This document shows, in pieces, positions 9,791 to 19,252 of a DNA stretch of 64,000 nucleotides. The notes beneath the pieces are model-generated. The model had not been told where the DNA came from. It saw only the letters and a list, made by a program, of their open reading frames with translations, and ran no database searches. The DNA is from Pseudoduganella danionis (GTDB lineage: Bacteria; Pseudomonadota; Gammaproteobacteria; Burkholderiales; Burkholderiaceae_D): assembly GCF_009720775.1 (NCBI RefSeq), contig NZ_WNKW01000005.1, positions 124,001 to 188,000 of the forward strand, read 5' to 3'. The position numbers and the translations under genes are program-made. Positions within the stretch are counted from its first letter, which is position 1. Each line of letters starts with the position of its first letter.

Positions 9791-10597
9791 CTATTCCCAG
9801 CGTACGTCGCCGGAACCGTTGCGGTCCACCGTGCGCTGGTCGGGCCGGCCCAGAACTTGTACATCGCCGCTACCGCGCAGCGTCAGGTCGGCGCTGCGGC
9901 GGGCAAACACCACGCTGCCACCCGAGCCGCGCTGGTTCAGCACCACTTTGTCGGCACTCAGATGGCGCGCATCGAGGTCGCCCGACCCTGTCACTTCGGC
10001 ATTCAGATCCTTGCAGCTACCGGCTGCCGTCAACGTGCCGGAACCTATCATTTCCAGTGCAACATGATCGCTATTGCCCGTGTTCAGATTCAGATGGCCG
10101 CTGCCATGGATGCCGCCCGTGAGCGTGCGGTAGCGTCCGCTGAAGTCCAGATTGCCCGAACCGTGCAGCTGTAGCTCGAGCTTGTCGCCGCTAAAGCCCT
10201 GCACGCGGGTTTCGCCGCTGCTGTTGACCACCAGTTCCTGCAGATCGGGCAGCACCAGCTCCACACGCAAGCGGTGGCGCGGGTTGAGCAGCATGCCCTT
10301 GGTGCCGATGTGCAGGTCGCTGCCATCCTGTATGGTTTCGATATTCGCCAGCGAACGCTGCTCGCCCCGTACTTTCAGGCTGGCCGGCTGGCCCTGGGTG
10401 AGGATCAGGTCGATCGGGCCGTTGATTTCGACCGTATGGGCCATGCCGTCGATAGGCCGGGTCTCGCCGGCCAGCGCGCGTCCGGCTGAACTGGCGGGGC
10501 TGGTCGTGCCATAAGCCTTGAGCATGGTGTAGCTGATGCCGATCAGCACAAACGCCAGTAACAGCAGGCTGGTCGCAATTTTAAGCAGTGAGCGCAT
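9791..10597 (-). CDS. DUF2807 (GIN-like) auto-transporter-type beta-helix protein
   Basis: The protein has 268 residues, with an N-terminal hydrophobic segment (LLKIATSLLLLAFVLIGISY) that can be a signal anchor. The exported part is rich in repeated GSG/SGD turns (GSGHLNL, GSGTLTA, GSGDLDA, GSGDVQV), as in the head-GIN/DUF2807 domain. The ATG at 10597 is chosen because AGGAAA lies before it; an upstream in-frame start lacks support. It starts 11 bp after the DUF1700 gene. Such pairs occur together in many proteobacteria, but the function is not established. Confidence 0.82.
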   Translation of the reverse strand: MRSLLKIATSLLLLAFVLIGISYTMLKAYGTTSPASSAGRALAGETRPIDGMAHTVEINGPIDLILTQGQPASLKVRGEQRSLANIETIQDGSDLHIGTKGMLLNPRHRLRVELVLPDLQELVVNSSGETRVQGFSGDKLELQLHGSGNLDFSGRYRTLTGGIHGSGHLNLNTGNSDHVALEMIGSGTLTAAGSCKDLNAEVTGSGDLDARHLSADKVVLNQRGSGGSVVFARRSADLTLRGSGDVQVLGRPDQRTVDRNGSGDVRWE

Positions 10598-10607
10598 GAC
10601 AGGTTTC

Positions 10608-11444
10608 CTATTGGCCGCGCAGTAGCGAGAGGTTGGCGGCGGCATAGCGTTTCAGGCCGATCAGGGTGTAGCGGCTCAGCACCACGCCGAGCAGGCAGAA
10701 GCCTATGCCGCCCAGGATCAGGCCGAAGCCGATCAGGCTCTGGGTGGTGCGCGCGCCGCTATCGAAATCAGTGGTGATGTGCAGGTCACCCGCAGCGACG
10801 GCCTCGGCCCGGTTGAGCAGACGGCCACCCCGGCTCAGATTGTCGTCCGCGCTCTGGCTGCGCGGCGATTCCGTATCCTGATGCAGTTGCACGCCCATGC
10901 TATCGATGGACATGCGCCAGCCTTCGCCGGCCTGTTGTTCTTGGTCGGAATCGAAGTGGCTGCTGGTGTAGGCCATCACATGGCGCAGCGGGCCTTCGAG
11001 TGCCAGTTCGTTCTGGCCCGACAGGCCACTGGAAACCAGGGCAATGCCACCTATGTAGAAAGCAAAGGCCGAAATATAGACCGTGGCCAGCAGGCAGGCG
11101 TAGACGGCGGCCGGGATCACCATGAACAGGTTGAACAGGGCCAGTCCGATAAGCGAGCCCAGCATGCGCAGTGCATGGAAGGGGCGCTTCCTGGGGGCGG
11201 CGTCGGCGGCCGGCTGGCCGTTTGGCGCAGTATTGAGCTGGGCGTCCAGATGGGCGGCCGTGCGCAGGGCCATGGCGACCTGGCGTGGCGGCTCCAGTTC
11301 CTGATAGATTTCGCTCTCGCTGCGGCCGGCCACCAGCCCGTCGATAAACCGTTGTTCATAGTCGGCCAGCGTGGCCGCCACCGTATGGGGTGGCAGGCCC
11401 TGCAGCGCGAGTCTGAGTTGTTCGAGGTATGCCTGCTTGTTCAT
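10608..11444 (-). CDS. DUF1700 (HAAS-type) membrane protein
   Basis: The 278-residue protein begins with a helical N-terminus (MNKQAYLEQLRLALQGLPPHTV...DYEQRF), typical of DUF1700/HAAS proteins. A double hydrophobic region (FNLFMVIPAAVYACLLATVYISAFAFYIGGIALV) and another hydrophobic segment (IGFGLILGGIGFCLLGVVL) near the end indicate an inner-membrane protein. DUF1700 genes usually follow a PadR-type regulator; none is present here. It lies 145 bp after hpnE on the same strand and just before the DUF2807 gene. Function unknown. Confidence 0.83.
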   Translation of the reverse strand: MNKQAYLEQLRLALQGLPPHTVAATLADYEQRFIDGLVAGRSESEIYQELEPPRQVAMALRTAAHLDAQLNTAPNGQPAADAAPRKRPFHALRMLGSLIGLALFNLFMVIPAAVYACLLATVYISAFAFYIGGIALVSSGLSGQNELALEGPLRHVMAYTSSHFDSDQEQQAGEGWRMSIDSMGVQLHQDTESPRSQSADDNLSRGGRLLNRAEAVAAGDLHITTDFDSGARTTQSLIGFGLILGGIGFCLLGVVLSRYTLIGLKRYAAANLSLLRGQ

Positions 11445-11589
11445 AGCGTCTTCGTGGTGCGTAGCAATCGTTTGCAATATGGCCTATGGTGCTACTTTAT
11501 CGAGATGCCCGTCCAGTTTCCATGTCCATGTGATGAAATGCAGAAATACAGGAATAGACGACAGAATTCGCTACCCAGACGGTAGCCAC

Positions 11590-12993
11590 CTAGCCCAGCG
11601 TGATGGCCCGTGCGGCCGCCAGCCCGCTGCGTACGGCACCTTCGAGCGTGGCCGGATACGGGCCGGCCGTGTAGTCGCCCGCCAGCAGCAGACCGGGCAG
11701 GCCGGAAGCGTTGGGCGGGCGCTGCAGGCCGGGGCTGCTGGCGAATGTGGCGCGTTTTTCCGTGATGACCTTGAACCAGCCCGGTTGTTGCAATTGCGGC
11801 ATCTGCAGGCTGCTGGCCAGTTGCGCCGCGATGGCCCGCGCCAGCGTTTCCTGCGGCAGGGCGGCAGCGTTGGCGGCGGCGCTGATCACCACGGCCAGCA
11901 AGCCTTGCTGCTCGGTGTCGAGCTGGCCACGGTCGAACACGAACTGGCCCCAGTGCTGCTGGCTGGCATCGTCGAGCAGGGCGTAGAACGGCTGCTGCAG
12001 GCGCACATCCGCGTCGTATTGCAGATAGCAGGTGGTAATGGCTTCCGGCTCCAGTGCCGTGAGCTGCTGGCAGATGGCGCTGGTGTCGCAATCTGGGATG
12101 GCGTGCAGCAGGCCGGCGGCCTGGCTGGCGCCCGTGGCCAGCACCACATGGGAAAAATAAGTGCTCCAGTTGCCACCCACGGCGGCACCGCTGATATCGA
12201 GCTGCCACAGCCGGCCTTCGATGTTGCGTATGGCCTTGACGCTGGCGCCCGTGCGGACCGAGCCGCCGCGCTCGGCGATATAGCTGGCTGCCGCTTCCGG
12301 CAGCAAACGCGACAGGTCGTAGCGCGGCAGCAGCATGTCGGACGCACTGCGTCCCGCGCCCAGACTGTCGCGCAGCACATTCAGGAAGATTTGTGCGGAC
12401 GCGCGTTCGGGCGGCGTGTTCAGCGCTGCCAGACAGAGCGGGCGCCACATGAGCCGGATCAGTTGTTCGGTCTGGTCCCAGCGCTGCAGCAGTTCGCTGA
12501 CGCTGCAATCCTGATCGAGTTGCCAGCCAGCCCAGCGCGCCGTACTGGAAAAGCGTGCCAGACTCAGTTTGTCGGCGCGGCTCAGACCCTGGGCGCGCAG
12601 CAGCGCGATGGCCAGATGCAGCGGCGCGGGCAGGCGCGGCGCGATGAAATCCATGCCGCCACTAGCAGGCGGGTAGCGCATCTGCAGGGGCAGGCGGAGC
12701 AGGGCCTGACGGGCGTCCACGCCCAGGCGGCGCAACAGGCTCAGCGTGGCGCCATATGCACCGAGCAGGATGTGCTGGCCATTGTCGAGCTGGCGCCGGT
12801 CCGTTTCGATGCGGCGGGCCCGCCCGCCCAGCGTGCGCGCAGCTTCCAGCAACGTGACTTTGTAGCCGGCGCTGGCCACTTCCACGGCGGCAGCACAGCC
12901 GGCCCAGCCGCCGCCGATGACGGCCACGGCAGGCGCACCCGGCTTGCTGCCCGCTGCGCCGCTGCCGCGTTGTTCCACTACGGGCTTAACCAC
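11590..12993 (-). CDS. hpnE: Hydroxysqualene dehydroxylase
   Basis: HpnE is the FAD enzyme that reduces hydroxysqualene to squalene, the last step of the HpnCDE route. The 467-residue protein has an N-terminal Rossmann motif VIGGGWAGCAAAVEVASAGYK, the amine-oxidase-like GGRARR, and a C-terminal FAD motif LLLAGDYTAGPYPATLEGAVRSG (shown here only as part of the visible family pattern). It overlaps the end of hpnD by 8 bases, so coupling is likely. Together with hpnC and hpnD it forms a complete squalene module; downstream hopanoid or carotenoid genes are not in the window. Confidence 0.92.
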   Translation of the reverse strand: MVKPVVEQRGSGAAGSKPGAPAVAVIGGGWAGCAAAVEVASAGYKVTLLEAARTLGGRARRIETDRRQLDNGQHILLGAYGATLSLLRRLGVDARQALLRLPLQMRYPPASGGMDFIAPRLPAPLHLAIALLRAQGLSRADKLSLARFSSTARWAGWQLDQDCSVSELLQRWDQTEQLIRLMWRPLCLAALNTPPERASAQIFLNVLRDSLGAGRSASDMLLPRYDLSRLLPEAAASYIAERGGSVRTGASVKAIRNIEGRLWQLDISGAAVGGNWSTYFSHVVLATGASQAAGLLHAIPDCDTSAICQQLTALEPEAITTCYLQYDADVRLQQPFYALLDDASQQHWGQFVFDRGQLDTEQQGLLAVVISAAANAAALPQETLARAIAAQLASSLQMPQLQQPGWFKVITEKRATFASSPGLQRPPNASGLPGLLLAGDYTAGPYPATLEGAVRSGLAAARAITLG

Positions 12994-13819
12994 GGATATA
13001 GGTCTTCCACGCCAGCCACAGTTTGCGGATGGGCGTGAGCGAGATGCGTTGGGTCAGCACGTGATAGCCGTCCGCTTCCACTTCCGTCAGCAGGGTGCGG
13101 TAGATGGCCGCCATCATCAGGCCGGGCCGCTGGGCGCGCCGGTCTTCCTTGGGCAGCAGGGCAAAGGCTTCATCGTAGGCAGCCTGAGCACGGGCAGTCT
13201 GGAAGGCCATCAGCTGCTCGAATTTCTCGCTGTGGCGCGCGTTGAGCAGGTCGGCGGCAGTGACGTTAAATTGCTGTAGCTCGTTGATGGGCAGGTAGAT
13301 GCGGCCTTTGCGCGCATCTTCGCCCACATCGCGGATGATGTTGGTGAGCTGGAAAGCATGGCCCAGCTTTTCCGCATAGCGCAGGGTTTCCGGACGCGTC
13401 GCGCCAAAAATGCTGGCCGACAGGATGCCCACCACGCTGGCCACATGCCAGCAGTATTTGCTGAGGGCGGCGTAATCGAGGTAGCGGGTCTGGTTCAGGT
13501 CCATTTCCATGCCATCGATGATGGCTTGCAAGTGTTCCTGCTTGAGATCGTACTGGGCCAGATGGGGTTGCAGCGCCAGCGTAACCGGATGGCTCTGCTG
13601 GCCCGCATACATATTGGCGATTTCCTTGCGCCACCAGGCCAGCTTGATGCGGGCTACCGATTCATCCGTGCAGTCATCCACGGTGTCATCCACTTCGCGG
13701 CAGAAAGCGTACAGGGCAGTGATGGCACGACGACGTTCCGGCGGCAGGAACAGAAAGCTGTAGTAGAAACTGGAGCCGCTTTGTGCGGTCTTTTGCTGGC
13801 AGTAGTCGTCGGGAGACAT
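12986..13819 (-). CDS. hpnD: Presqualene diphosphate synthase
   Basis: The 277-residue trans-isoprenyl diphosphate synthase-like protein joins two farnesyl diphosphates to presqualene diphosphate. Both aspartate-rich Mg-binding motifs are visible: DDTVDD in the N-terminal third and NIIRDVGEDARKGRIYLP in the middle. The second motif with RIYLP is the usual HpnD signature. It lies between hpnC (65 bp upstream) and hpnE (8-base overlap). Confidence 0.93.
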   Translation of the reverse strand: MSPDDYCQQKTAQSGSSFYYSFLFLPPERRRAITALYAFCREVDDTVDDCTDESVARIKLAWWRKEIANMYAGQQSHPVTLALQPHLAQYDLKQEHLQAIIDGMEMDLNQTRYLDYAALSKYCWHVASVVGILSASIFGATRPETLRYAEKLGHAFQLTNIIRDVGEDARKGRIYLPINELQQFNVTAADLLNARHSEKFEQLMAFQTARAQAAYDEAFALLPKEDRRAQRPGLMMAAIYRTLLTEVEADGYHVLTQRISLTPIRKLWLAWKTYIRG

Positions 13820-13884
13820 GGATAAAAAAGCAAGAATGACTTTGAAGCCGCTATTCTATCGGTTATGGACTGGCCTGTGGGGCT

Positions 13885-14727
13885 TCAGGCCAGGCCATAC
13901 ATCAGGCGCATCTGCTTTTTCATGCGCACGGCCGCCCAGAAGATACGCAGCCAGTCGCGCTTGCCCAGCTTGGGGCGGTGCAGGAACACGTCGTACTCGG
14001 CCGCTTCGATGGCGTCGAGGATGTGCAGGCCGCCCTGTACTACCATGCGCAGCTCGAAACCGATGCGGCCTTTCAGGCGCAGGGCCAGCGGCGCGCCGCT
14101 CAGCATCAGGGCACGGGCCCGTTCCACTTCGAACTTCATCATCGAGCGCCAGCGCGGCCGCGCACTCGGATGATCGAGCGCGGCCGGCGAAATGGCGTAG
14201 CGGTTCAAGTCTTCCAGCGGAATGTAGATGCGTTCCTTGTGCAGGTCGACGGCCACGTCCTGCAGGAAATTGATCAGTTGCAGGGCGGTGCAGATGGCAT
14301 CGGCATCGCGCACGTTCTCCTCATCAGCGGCGCCATACAAGTGCAGCATCAGGTAGCCTACCGGATTAGCCGAGCGCGAGCAGTAGTCGAGCAGGGCGTC
14401 ATACGTCTGGTAGCGGCTGACCAACACATCCTGTTTGAAGGCGGACAGCAGTTCATAAAACGGCTTGATCGGCAGTTCATGACGGCGGATGGTGGCGGCC
14501 AGGCGGGCAAACATGGGCTCGTCGCTATCGGCGCCCGCATCGATGCGGGCCAGTTCCGCCTCGTAAGCGTTCAGATCGGCCAGCCGTTGCTCGGGCGTAG
14601 CCTCGCCTTCATCGGCCAGATCGTCGGCACTGCGGGCAAAGGCATAGATGGCTTCAACAGCGGGCCTTAGCCGGCCGGGCAACAAAATTGAGGCAACGGG
14701 AAAATTTTCGTAGTGGTCAACCGACAT
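13885..14727 (-). CDS. hpnC: Hydroxysqualene synthase
   Basis: The 280-residue squalene/phytoene synthase-family protein converts presqualene diphosphate to hydroxysqualene. The first Asp-rich motif reads DDLADEG and the second FLQDVAVDLHKERIYIP. The N-terminus (SVDHYENFPVASILLP) resembles HpnC starts. It is the first gene of the minus-strand hpnC-hpnD-hpnE run and is divergent from the efflux operon, sharing the A/T-rich region 14728-14883. Confidence 0.92.
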   Translation of the reverse strand: MSVDHYENFPVASILLPGRLRPAVEAIYAFARSADDLADEGEATPEQRLADLNAYEAELARIDAGADSDEPMFARLAATIRRHELPIKPFYELLSAFKQDVLVSRYQTYDALLDYCSRSANPVGYLMLHLYGAADEENVRDADAICTALQLINFLQDVAVDLHKERIYIPLEDLNRYAISPAALDHPSARPRWRSMMKFEVERARALMLSGAPLALRLKGRIGFELRMVVQGGLHILDAIEAAEYDVFLHRPKLGKRDWLRIFWAAVRMKKQMRLMYGLA

Positions 14728-14757
14728 AAAAGCGAAGCCTAAAAGCAGAATTTAAAA

Positions 14758-14825
14758 TTAATGACGCCAAAGTCATTTGCAAACAGATGGGCTCGGCTTA
14801 TAATAAATTAACGGAAAGTCATTAA
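14758..14825. promoter_or_regulatory. Candidate operator half-sites around the efflux promoter
   Basis: TTAATGAC (14758-14765) and GTCATT (14772-14777) form an inverted repeat that ends at the -35 box, and GTCATTAA recurs at 14818-14825. The 9-mer AAAGTCATT occurs at 14769-14777 and 14815-14823. The arrangement brackets the promoter as a repressor operator would. Confidence 0.4.
14777..14804 (+). promoter_or_regulatory. Sigma70 promoter of the RND efflux operon
   Basis: TTGCAA (14777-14782), a 16-bp spacer and a perfect TATAAT (14799-14804) lie 80 bp upstream of the adaptor start codon. Confidence 0.65.
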
Positions 14826-14883
14826 TTTCCAAATCGTAATCTTAGTGCCATCTACACTCCAGAGCAAGCTAAAGGAAGAAACC

Positions 14884-16041
14884 GTGACCGCCTTCACCAG
14901 ACTGCGCCAGATCTACCCCCTAACTATTGTTGCATTTGCGGTCGCCGTGCTGGCGGGCTGCTCCAAACCTGCCGAGAAGACGGAAGAAGTGCGCCCTGTG
15001 CGTGCCATGGTGCTGGCCGCCGATGATGTGGCCGTCGATGCCGAATTTTCTGGCGAAGTCCGGGCCCGAGTAGAGTCCCGCCTCGGTTTTCGCGTGGGCG
15101 GCAAAATCGTCGCGCGCAAGGTTGATGTAGGTACGGTGGTGAAAAAAGGCCAGGTGCTGATGCAGCTGGACCCGCAGGATTTGCAGCTGGCCCAGGCCCA
15201 GGCACTGGCCGGACTGCGCTCGGCGGAAACCAATCGTGATCTGGCCCAGGCTGAACTCAAGCGCTACCAGGAATTGCGCGCCAAGAACTTCGTCAGTGCT
15301 GCCGTGCTCGATGCCAAGGATGCCGGCTTCAAGGCCGCACAAGCCAATGTCGATGCTGCCCATGCCGCTTATCGTGGCCAGTCCAATCAGGCAGGCTACA
15401 GCGCGCTGGTAGCCGATATCGATGGCGTGGTGACGGCCGTGGATGCGGAAGTCGGGCAGGTGGTGGCGGCCGGTACGCCCGTGGTGCGGGTGGCCAAACA
15501 GGGCGAAAAGGAAGTCGTGATCGGCCTGCCGGAAGACAAGGTGGATAGCCTGCGCCGCGTGTCCGATGTGCAGATCCGCCTGTGGGCTGATCCGCAGCGT
15601 TCGGTGCCGGGCAAGATTCGCGAAATTTCTCCGGTGGCCGATGCGGCCACCCGTACTTATACTGTCAAGGTCACTATCCCCGATACGCTGGACGATGCCA
15701 AGCTGGGCATGACGGCCGTGGTGCAGTTCAATGCCAAGACGGCTGCACCGCAGATCAAGGTGCCGCTGACGGCACTGTTCTATGAAAAATCGGCGACTTC
15801 GGTGTGGCTGGTGGAACGCAATGCCGTCAAGCTGGTGCCGGTGACGGTGGGTGGCGCCGTCGGCAACGACATCGTGCTGGCCACTGGCGTCAAGGCCGGC
15901 CAGACGGTGGTGACGGCCGGCGTGAATCTGCTCAAGCCGGGCCAGCAGGTCAGAATACTGGGCCAGGATCTGCCTGCCGCCGGCGGGGCTGGTGCGGCGG
16001 CCAGCGCCAGTGCTGCGGTGCAGGCGGGGAGCGCTAAATGA
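14884..16041 (+). CDS. RND efflux periplasmic adaptor lipoprotein
   Basis: A membrane-fusion (HlyD/AcrA family) subunit. The GTG at 14884 is preferred because AAGGAAGA stands seven bases before it and the product then starts with a short signal peptide ending in a lipobox (AVLAGC), giving a 385-residue lipoprotein. An in-frame upstream start at 14845 would add 13 residues without a ribosome binding site. The beta-barrel/lipoyl part (GGKIVARKVDVGTVVKKGQVLMQLD) and a helical hairpin follow. It overlaps the pump gene by four bases (ATGA). No outer-membrane factor is encoded nearby. Confidence 0.9.
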   Translation: MTAFTRLRQIYPLTIVAFAVAVLAGCSKPAEKTEEVRPVRAMVLAADDVAVDAEFSGEVRARVESRLGFRVGGKIVARKVDVGTVVKKGQVLMQLDPQDLQLAQAQALAGLRSAETNRDLAQAELKRYQELRAKNFVSAAVLDAKDAGFKAAQANVDAAHAAYRGQSNQAGYSALVADIDGVVTAVDAEVGQVVAAGTPVVRVAKQGEKEVVIGLPEDKVDSLRRVSDVQIRLWADPQRSVPGKIREISPVADAATRTYTVKVTIPDTLDDAKLGMTAVVQFNAKTAAPQIKVPLTALFYEKSATSVWLVERNAVKLVPVTVGGAVGNDIVLATGVKAGQTVVTAGVNLLKPGQQVRILGQDLPAAGGAGAAASASAAVQAGSAK

Positions 16042-19000
16042 AGGGCGGCTTCAATCTTTCCCGCTGGGCGCTCGAACATATTCCGCTGACGCGTTATCTG
16101 ATCGCCGTGCTGCTGATAGGCGGCATGCTCAGCTACAGCAATCTGGGCCAGGATGAAGATCCGCCGTTCACCTTCCGCATGATGGTGGTGCGGGCCATCT
16201 GGCCGGGTGCTACCTCGCTGCAGATGGCCGAGCAGGTGACGGACAAGCTCGAGAAAAAGCTGCAGGAAACGCCGGACATCGATGAAATCACCAGCTATTC
16301 CAAGCCTGGCGAGACCACCATCATGCTGAAACTGCGCGAATCGGCACCACCCAAGGAGGTGGCGCAAGCGTGGTATCAGGTACGCAAGAAGATAGGCGAC
16401 ATCCGCGGCACCTTGCCGGGCGGCGTGCAAGGGCCGTTCTTCAACGATGAATTCGGCGATACCTATGGGTCCATCTTCGCGCTGTCCGGCGATGGCTATA
16501 CCTATGCCGAAATGAAGGACTACGCTGACTTTGTGCGTCAGCAGTTGCTGGGTGTGAAGCTGGTTTCCAAGGTCGAGCTGTTCGGCGTGCAGGACGAGAA
16601 AATCAATATCGAGTTCTCGCACCACAAATTCGCCCAGCTCGGCGTGCCGATCGAGGTGATCGCCAACCAGATCGCGACCCAGAATGCGGTGGAAGCCAGC
16701 GGTGTGCTGGTCACGCCGACCGATAATCTGCAGGTGCGCGTGACGGGGGCACTCAGAACGCTGAAAGATCTGGAAAATCTCGAGCTGCGTGCCAATGGCA
16801 CCACCTTCCGGCTCGGTGATTTCGCTACCATCAAGCGCGAGTATCAGGATCCGCCCGGCAATACCATGCGCTATAACGGCAAGGCCGTGATTGGCCTGGG
16901 CGTGTCGATGGAGAAGGGCGGCAATATCATCGTGCTGGGCAAGAATATGGAAGCCAAGGTGGCAGCGCTGAAAGCCAAGCTGCCCGTAGGTATCGAGCTC
17001 GAGCGCGTATCCAATCAGCCGGAAGCTGTCAAAGCGTCGGTGGGCGAGTTCGTCCATACGCTGATCGAAGCCGTGCTGATCGTGCTGGCCGTGAGCTTTG
17101 TGGCACTCGGTCTGCATAGCAAACCGTTCCGCCTCGATGCGCGCCCCGGTCTGGTGGTGGCGCTGACCATCCCGCTGGTGTTGTCGGTGACTTTCCTGTG
17201 CATGCGCATGCTCGACATCGATCTGCACAAGATCTCGCTGGGCGCCCTGATTATCGCGTTGGGTCTGCTGGTGGACGACGCCATCATCGCCGTCGAAATG
17301 ATGGTGCGCAAGATGGAAGAGGGCATGTCGCGCTTCGATGCTGCCACCTATGCCTATACTTCGACCGCGATTCCGATGCTGACCGGTACGCTGATTACGG
17401 TGGCCGGCTTCCTGCCCATCGGTCTGGCCAAGTCGGCCGCCGGTGAATACACCTTCTCGCTGTTCTCCGTGAATGCGCTGGCGTTGGTGATTTCCTGGGT
17501 GGTGGCCGTGGTGTTCACGCCTTACATCGGTTATGTGCTGCTCAAGGTCAAGCCGCATGCGGCCGGCGACCATGGCCACGAGCTGTTCGATACACCGGGT
17601 TTCCGCCGTTTCCGCGCGATGGTCAACTGGTGCGTGGAATTCCGCAAGACCACCATCGTTGCGTCCATGCTGATTTTTGCGCTCGGCGTGTACGGTTTCA
17701 ACTTCATCGAGAAGCAATTCTTCCCGGATTCCAGCCGCCCCGAGCTGATGGTGGAAATGTGGATGCCGGAAGGCACGACCTATGCGGCCAATGAAGCCCA
17801 GGTGAAGAAATTCGAAGCGTTTATCCGTCAGCAGGATGGGGTAGTCAGCTACACCAGTTATGTGGGTACGGGCAGTCCGCGTTTCTATCTGCCGCTGGAT
17901 CAGATTTTCCCGCAATCGAATGTGTCCCAGATCGTGGTGCTGCCCAAGGATCTGCAGGCGCGCTCGGCCTTACGCGAGAAAATCGTCGACGTGTTCAAGC
18001 ACGATTTTCCCGAAGTGCGTGGCCGCGTCAAGCTGCTGCCTAACGGCCCGCCTGTGCCTTATCCCGTGCAGTTCCGTGTCACGGGCGGCGAAGTGTCCAA
18101 GGTGCGCGCGATTGCCGATCAGGTCAAGGACATCATGCGCGCCAACCCGAATACGGTGGGCGTCAATGATAACTGGAATGAATCCATCAAGGTGTTGCGC
18201 CTCGATCTGGATCAGGACCGCATGCGTGCGCTGGGCGTGAGTTCGCAGACGGTGATGCGGGCTGCCAACACCGTGCTGTCGGGCACCACCATCGGTCAAT
18301 TCCGCGAGGACATCAAGTTGATCGATATCCAGATCCGTCAGCCTGTGGAAGAACGCAACAGTATTACGGTATTGAACAATACGAATATTCCCACCGCGAG
18401 CGGCAAATCGGTGGCACTGAGTCAGTTGGCGCGTGCGCATTTTGTCTGGGAGCCGGGCGTGGTGTGGCGCGAAGGGCGCGAATGGGCGATTACCGTGCAG
18501 TCTGACGTGGGCGACAACATCCAGGGGCCTACCGTGTCCAGCCAGATCGAACCCAAGCTCAAGGCGCTGCGCGAGCAACTGCCGGCCGGCTATGACATCC
18601 GGGTCAAGGGCGCGGCTGCTGACAGCGGTTCGGCCGAAGCATCGATTTCTGCCAATCTGCCGCTGGCCATCTTCATCATCTTCACCTTGCTGATGCTGCA
18701 GCTGCACAGCTTCTCGCGCGCCTTGCTGGTGTTCCTGACGGGGCCGCTGGGCGTGGCCGGAGCCGCGATGGCGCTGCTGTTGCTGGGGCGTCCGCTGGGC
18801 TTCGTGGCCAATCTGGGCATCATCGCGCTGTTCGGCATGATCATCCGTAACTCGGTGATCCTGGTCGATCAGATCGAGCAGGATATCGCCGGCGGTGCCG
18901 AGCCCTGGGATGCGGTGGTGGAATCGGCCGTACGGCGCTGCCGTCCTATCATTCTGACGGCGGCCGCCGCGGCGCTGGCCATGATCCCCTTGTCGCGCTC

Positions 19001-19139
19001 CGTGTTCTGGGGGCCGATGGCGGTGGCCATCATGGGCGGCCTGATACTGGCGACGGCACTGACGCTGTTGTTCCTGCCGGCGTTGTATGCGGCCTGGTTC
19101 CGTGTCAAAAAGCCCCAAGGGGTGGCCGGAAAAGCCTGA
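16038..19139 (+). CDS. RND efflux transporter permease
   Basis: The 1033-residue inner-membrane pump of the AcrB/HAE-1 superfamily has a membrane segment at the N-terminus, two large periplasmic loops and two six-helix bundles. The proton-relay acidic pair is visible in LGLLVDDAIIAVEMM (TM4), and the second half has GMIIRNSVILVDQIEQD. Substrate cannot be deduced; the sequence looks closer to TriC-like drug pumps than to the metal-exporting CusA group, which is an impression only. It is coupled to the adaptor (ATGA) and followed by a long hairpin. An outer-membrane channel must come from elsewhere. Confidence 0.92.
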   Translation: MKGGFNLSRWALEHIPLTRYLIAVLLIGGMLSYSNLGQDEDPPFTFRMMVVRAIWPGATSLQMAEQVTDKLEKKLQETPDIDEITSYSKPGETTIMLKLRESAPPKEVAQAWYQVRKKIGDIRGTLPGGVQGPFFNDEFGDTYGSIFALSGDGYTYAEMKDYADFVRQQLLGVKLVSKVELFGVQDEKINIEFSHHKFAQLGVPIEVIANQIATQNAVEASGVLVTPTDNLQVRVTGALRTLKDLENLELRANGTTFRLGDFATIKREYQDPPGNTMRYNGKAVIGLGVSMEKGGNIIVLGKNMEAKVAALKAKLPVGIELERVSNQPEAVKASVGEFVHTLIEAVLIVLAVSFVALGLHSKPFRLDARPGLVVALTIPLVLSVTFLCMRMLDIDLHKISLGALIIALGLLVDDAIIAVEMMVRKMEEGMSRFDAATYAYTSTAIPMLTGTLITVAGFLPIGLAKSAAGEYTFSLFSVNALALVISWVVAVVFTPYIGYVLLKVKPHAAGDHGHELFDTPGFRRFRAMVNWCVEFRKTTIVASMLIFALGVYGFNFIEKQFFPDSSRPELMVEMWMPEGTTYAANEAQVKKFEAFIRQQDGVVSYTSYVGTGSPRFYLPLDQIFPQSNVSQIVVLPKDLQARSALREKIVDVFKHDFPEVRGRVKLLPNGPPVPYPVQFRVTGGEVSKVRAIADQVKDIMRANPNTVGVNDNWNESIKVLRLDLDQDRMRALGVSSQTVMRAANTVLSGTTIGQFREDIKLIDIQIRQPVEERNSITVLNNTNIPTASGKSVALSQLARAHFVWEPGVVWREGREWAITVQSDVGDNIQGPTVSSQIEPKLKALREQLPAGYDIRVKGAAADSGSAEASISANLPLAIFIIFTLLMLQLHSFSRALLVFLTGPLGVAGAAMALLLLGRPLGFVANLGIIALFGMIIRNSVILVDQIEQDIAGGAEPWDAVVESAVRRCRPIILTAAAAALAMIPLSRSVFWGPMAVAIMGGLILATALTLLFLPALYAAWFRVKKPQGVAGKA

Positions 19140-19142
19140 AAA

Positions 19143-19181
19143 CAGCCCGGTTTTGCCTATGAAATATGCAAAACCGGGCTG
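19143..19181. terminator. 14-bp stem hairpin after the RND operon
   Basis: CAGCCCGGTTTTGC (19143-19156) pairs perfectly with GCAAAACCGGGCTG (19168-19181). The plus-strand side lacks a T tract, while the minus-strand side is followed by TTTTC. Confidence 0.6.
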
Positions 19182-19190
19182 AAACCCAGT

Positions 19191-19226
19191 GGAATGTTGG
19201 TGAGCTAATAAAAATCACCACATTCC
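19191..19226. repeat. Inverted repeat upstream of a candidate small-RNA promoter
   Basis: GGAATGTTGGTGA (19191-19203) is complementary to TCACCACATTCC (19215-19226) apart from one bulged T. The repeat ends 15 bp before a -10-like TAGAAT (19241-19246), so it could be an operator or a transcribed hairpin. Confidence 0.5.
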
Positions 19227-19252
19227 GCCGAAAAACCCGTTAGAATACCGCG

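Noticed and set aside
11570..11586. GCTACC/GGTAGC hairpin just after hpnE as a terminator.
   Set aside because: Only a 6-bp stem without a T tract; too weak to call.
11371..13038. A 555-codon plus-strand open frame opposite hpnE.
   Set aside because: Low-complexity composition and no start signal; hpnE and its operon explain the DNA.
15780..17915. A 711-codon open frame on the minus strand.
   Set aside because: It lies opposite the adaptor and RND pump genes, is rich in His/Arg/Gln as expected of antisense GC-rich DNA, and resembles no family.
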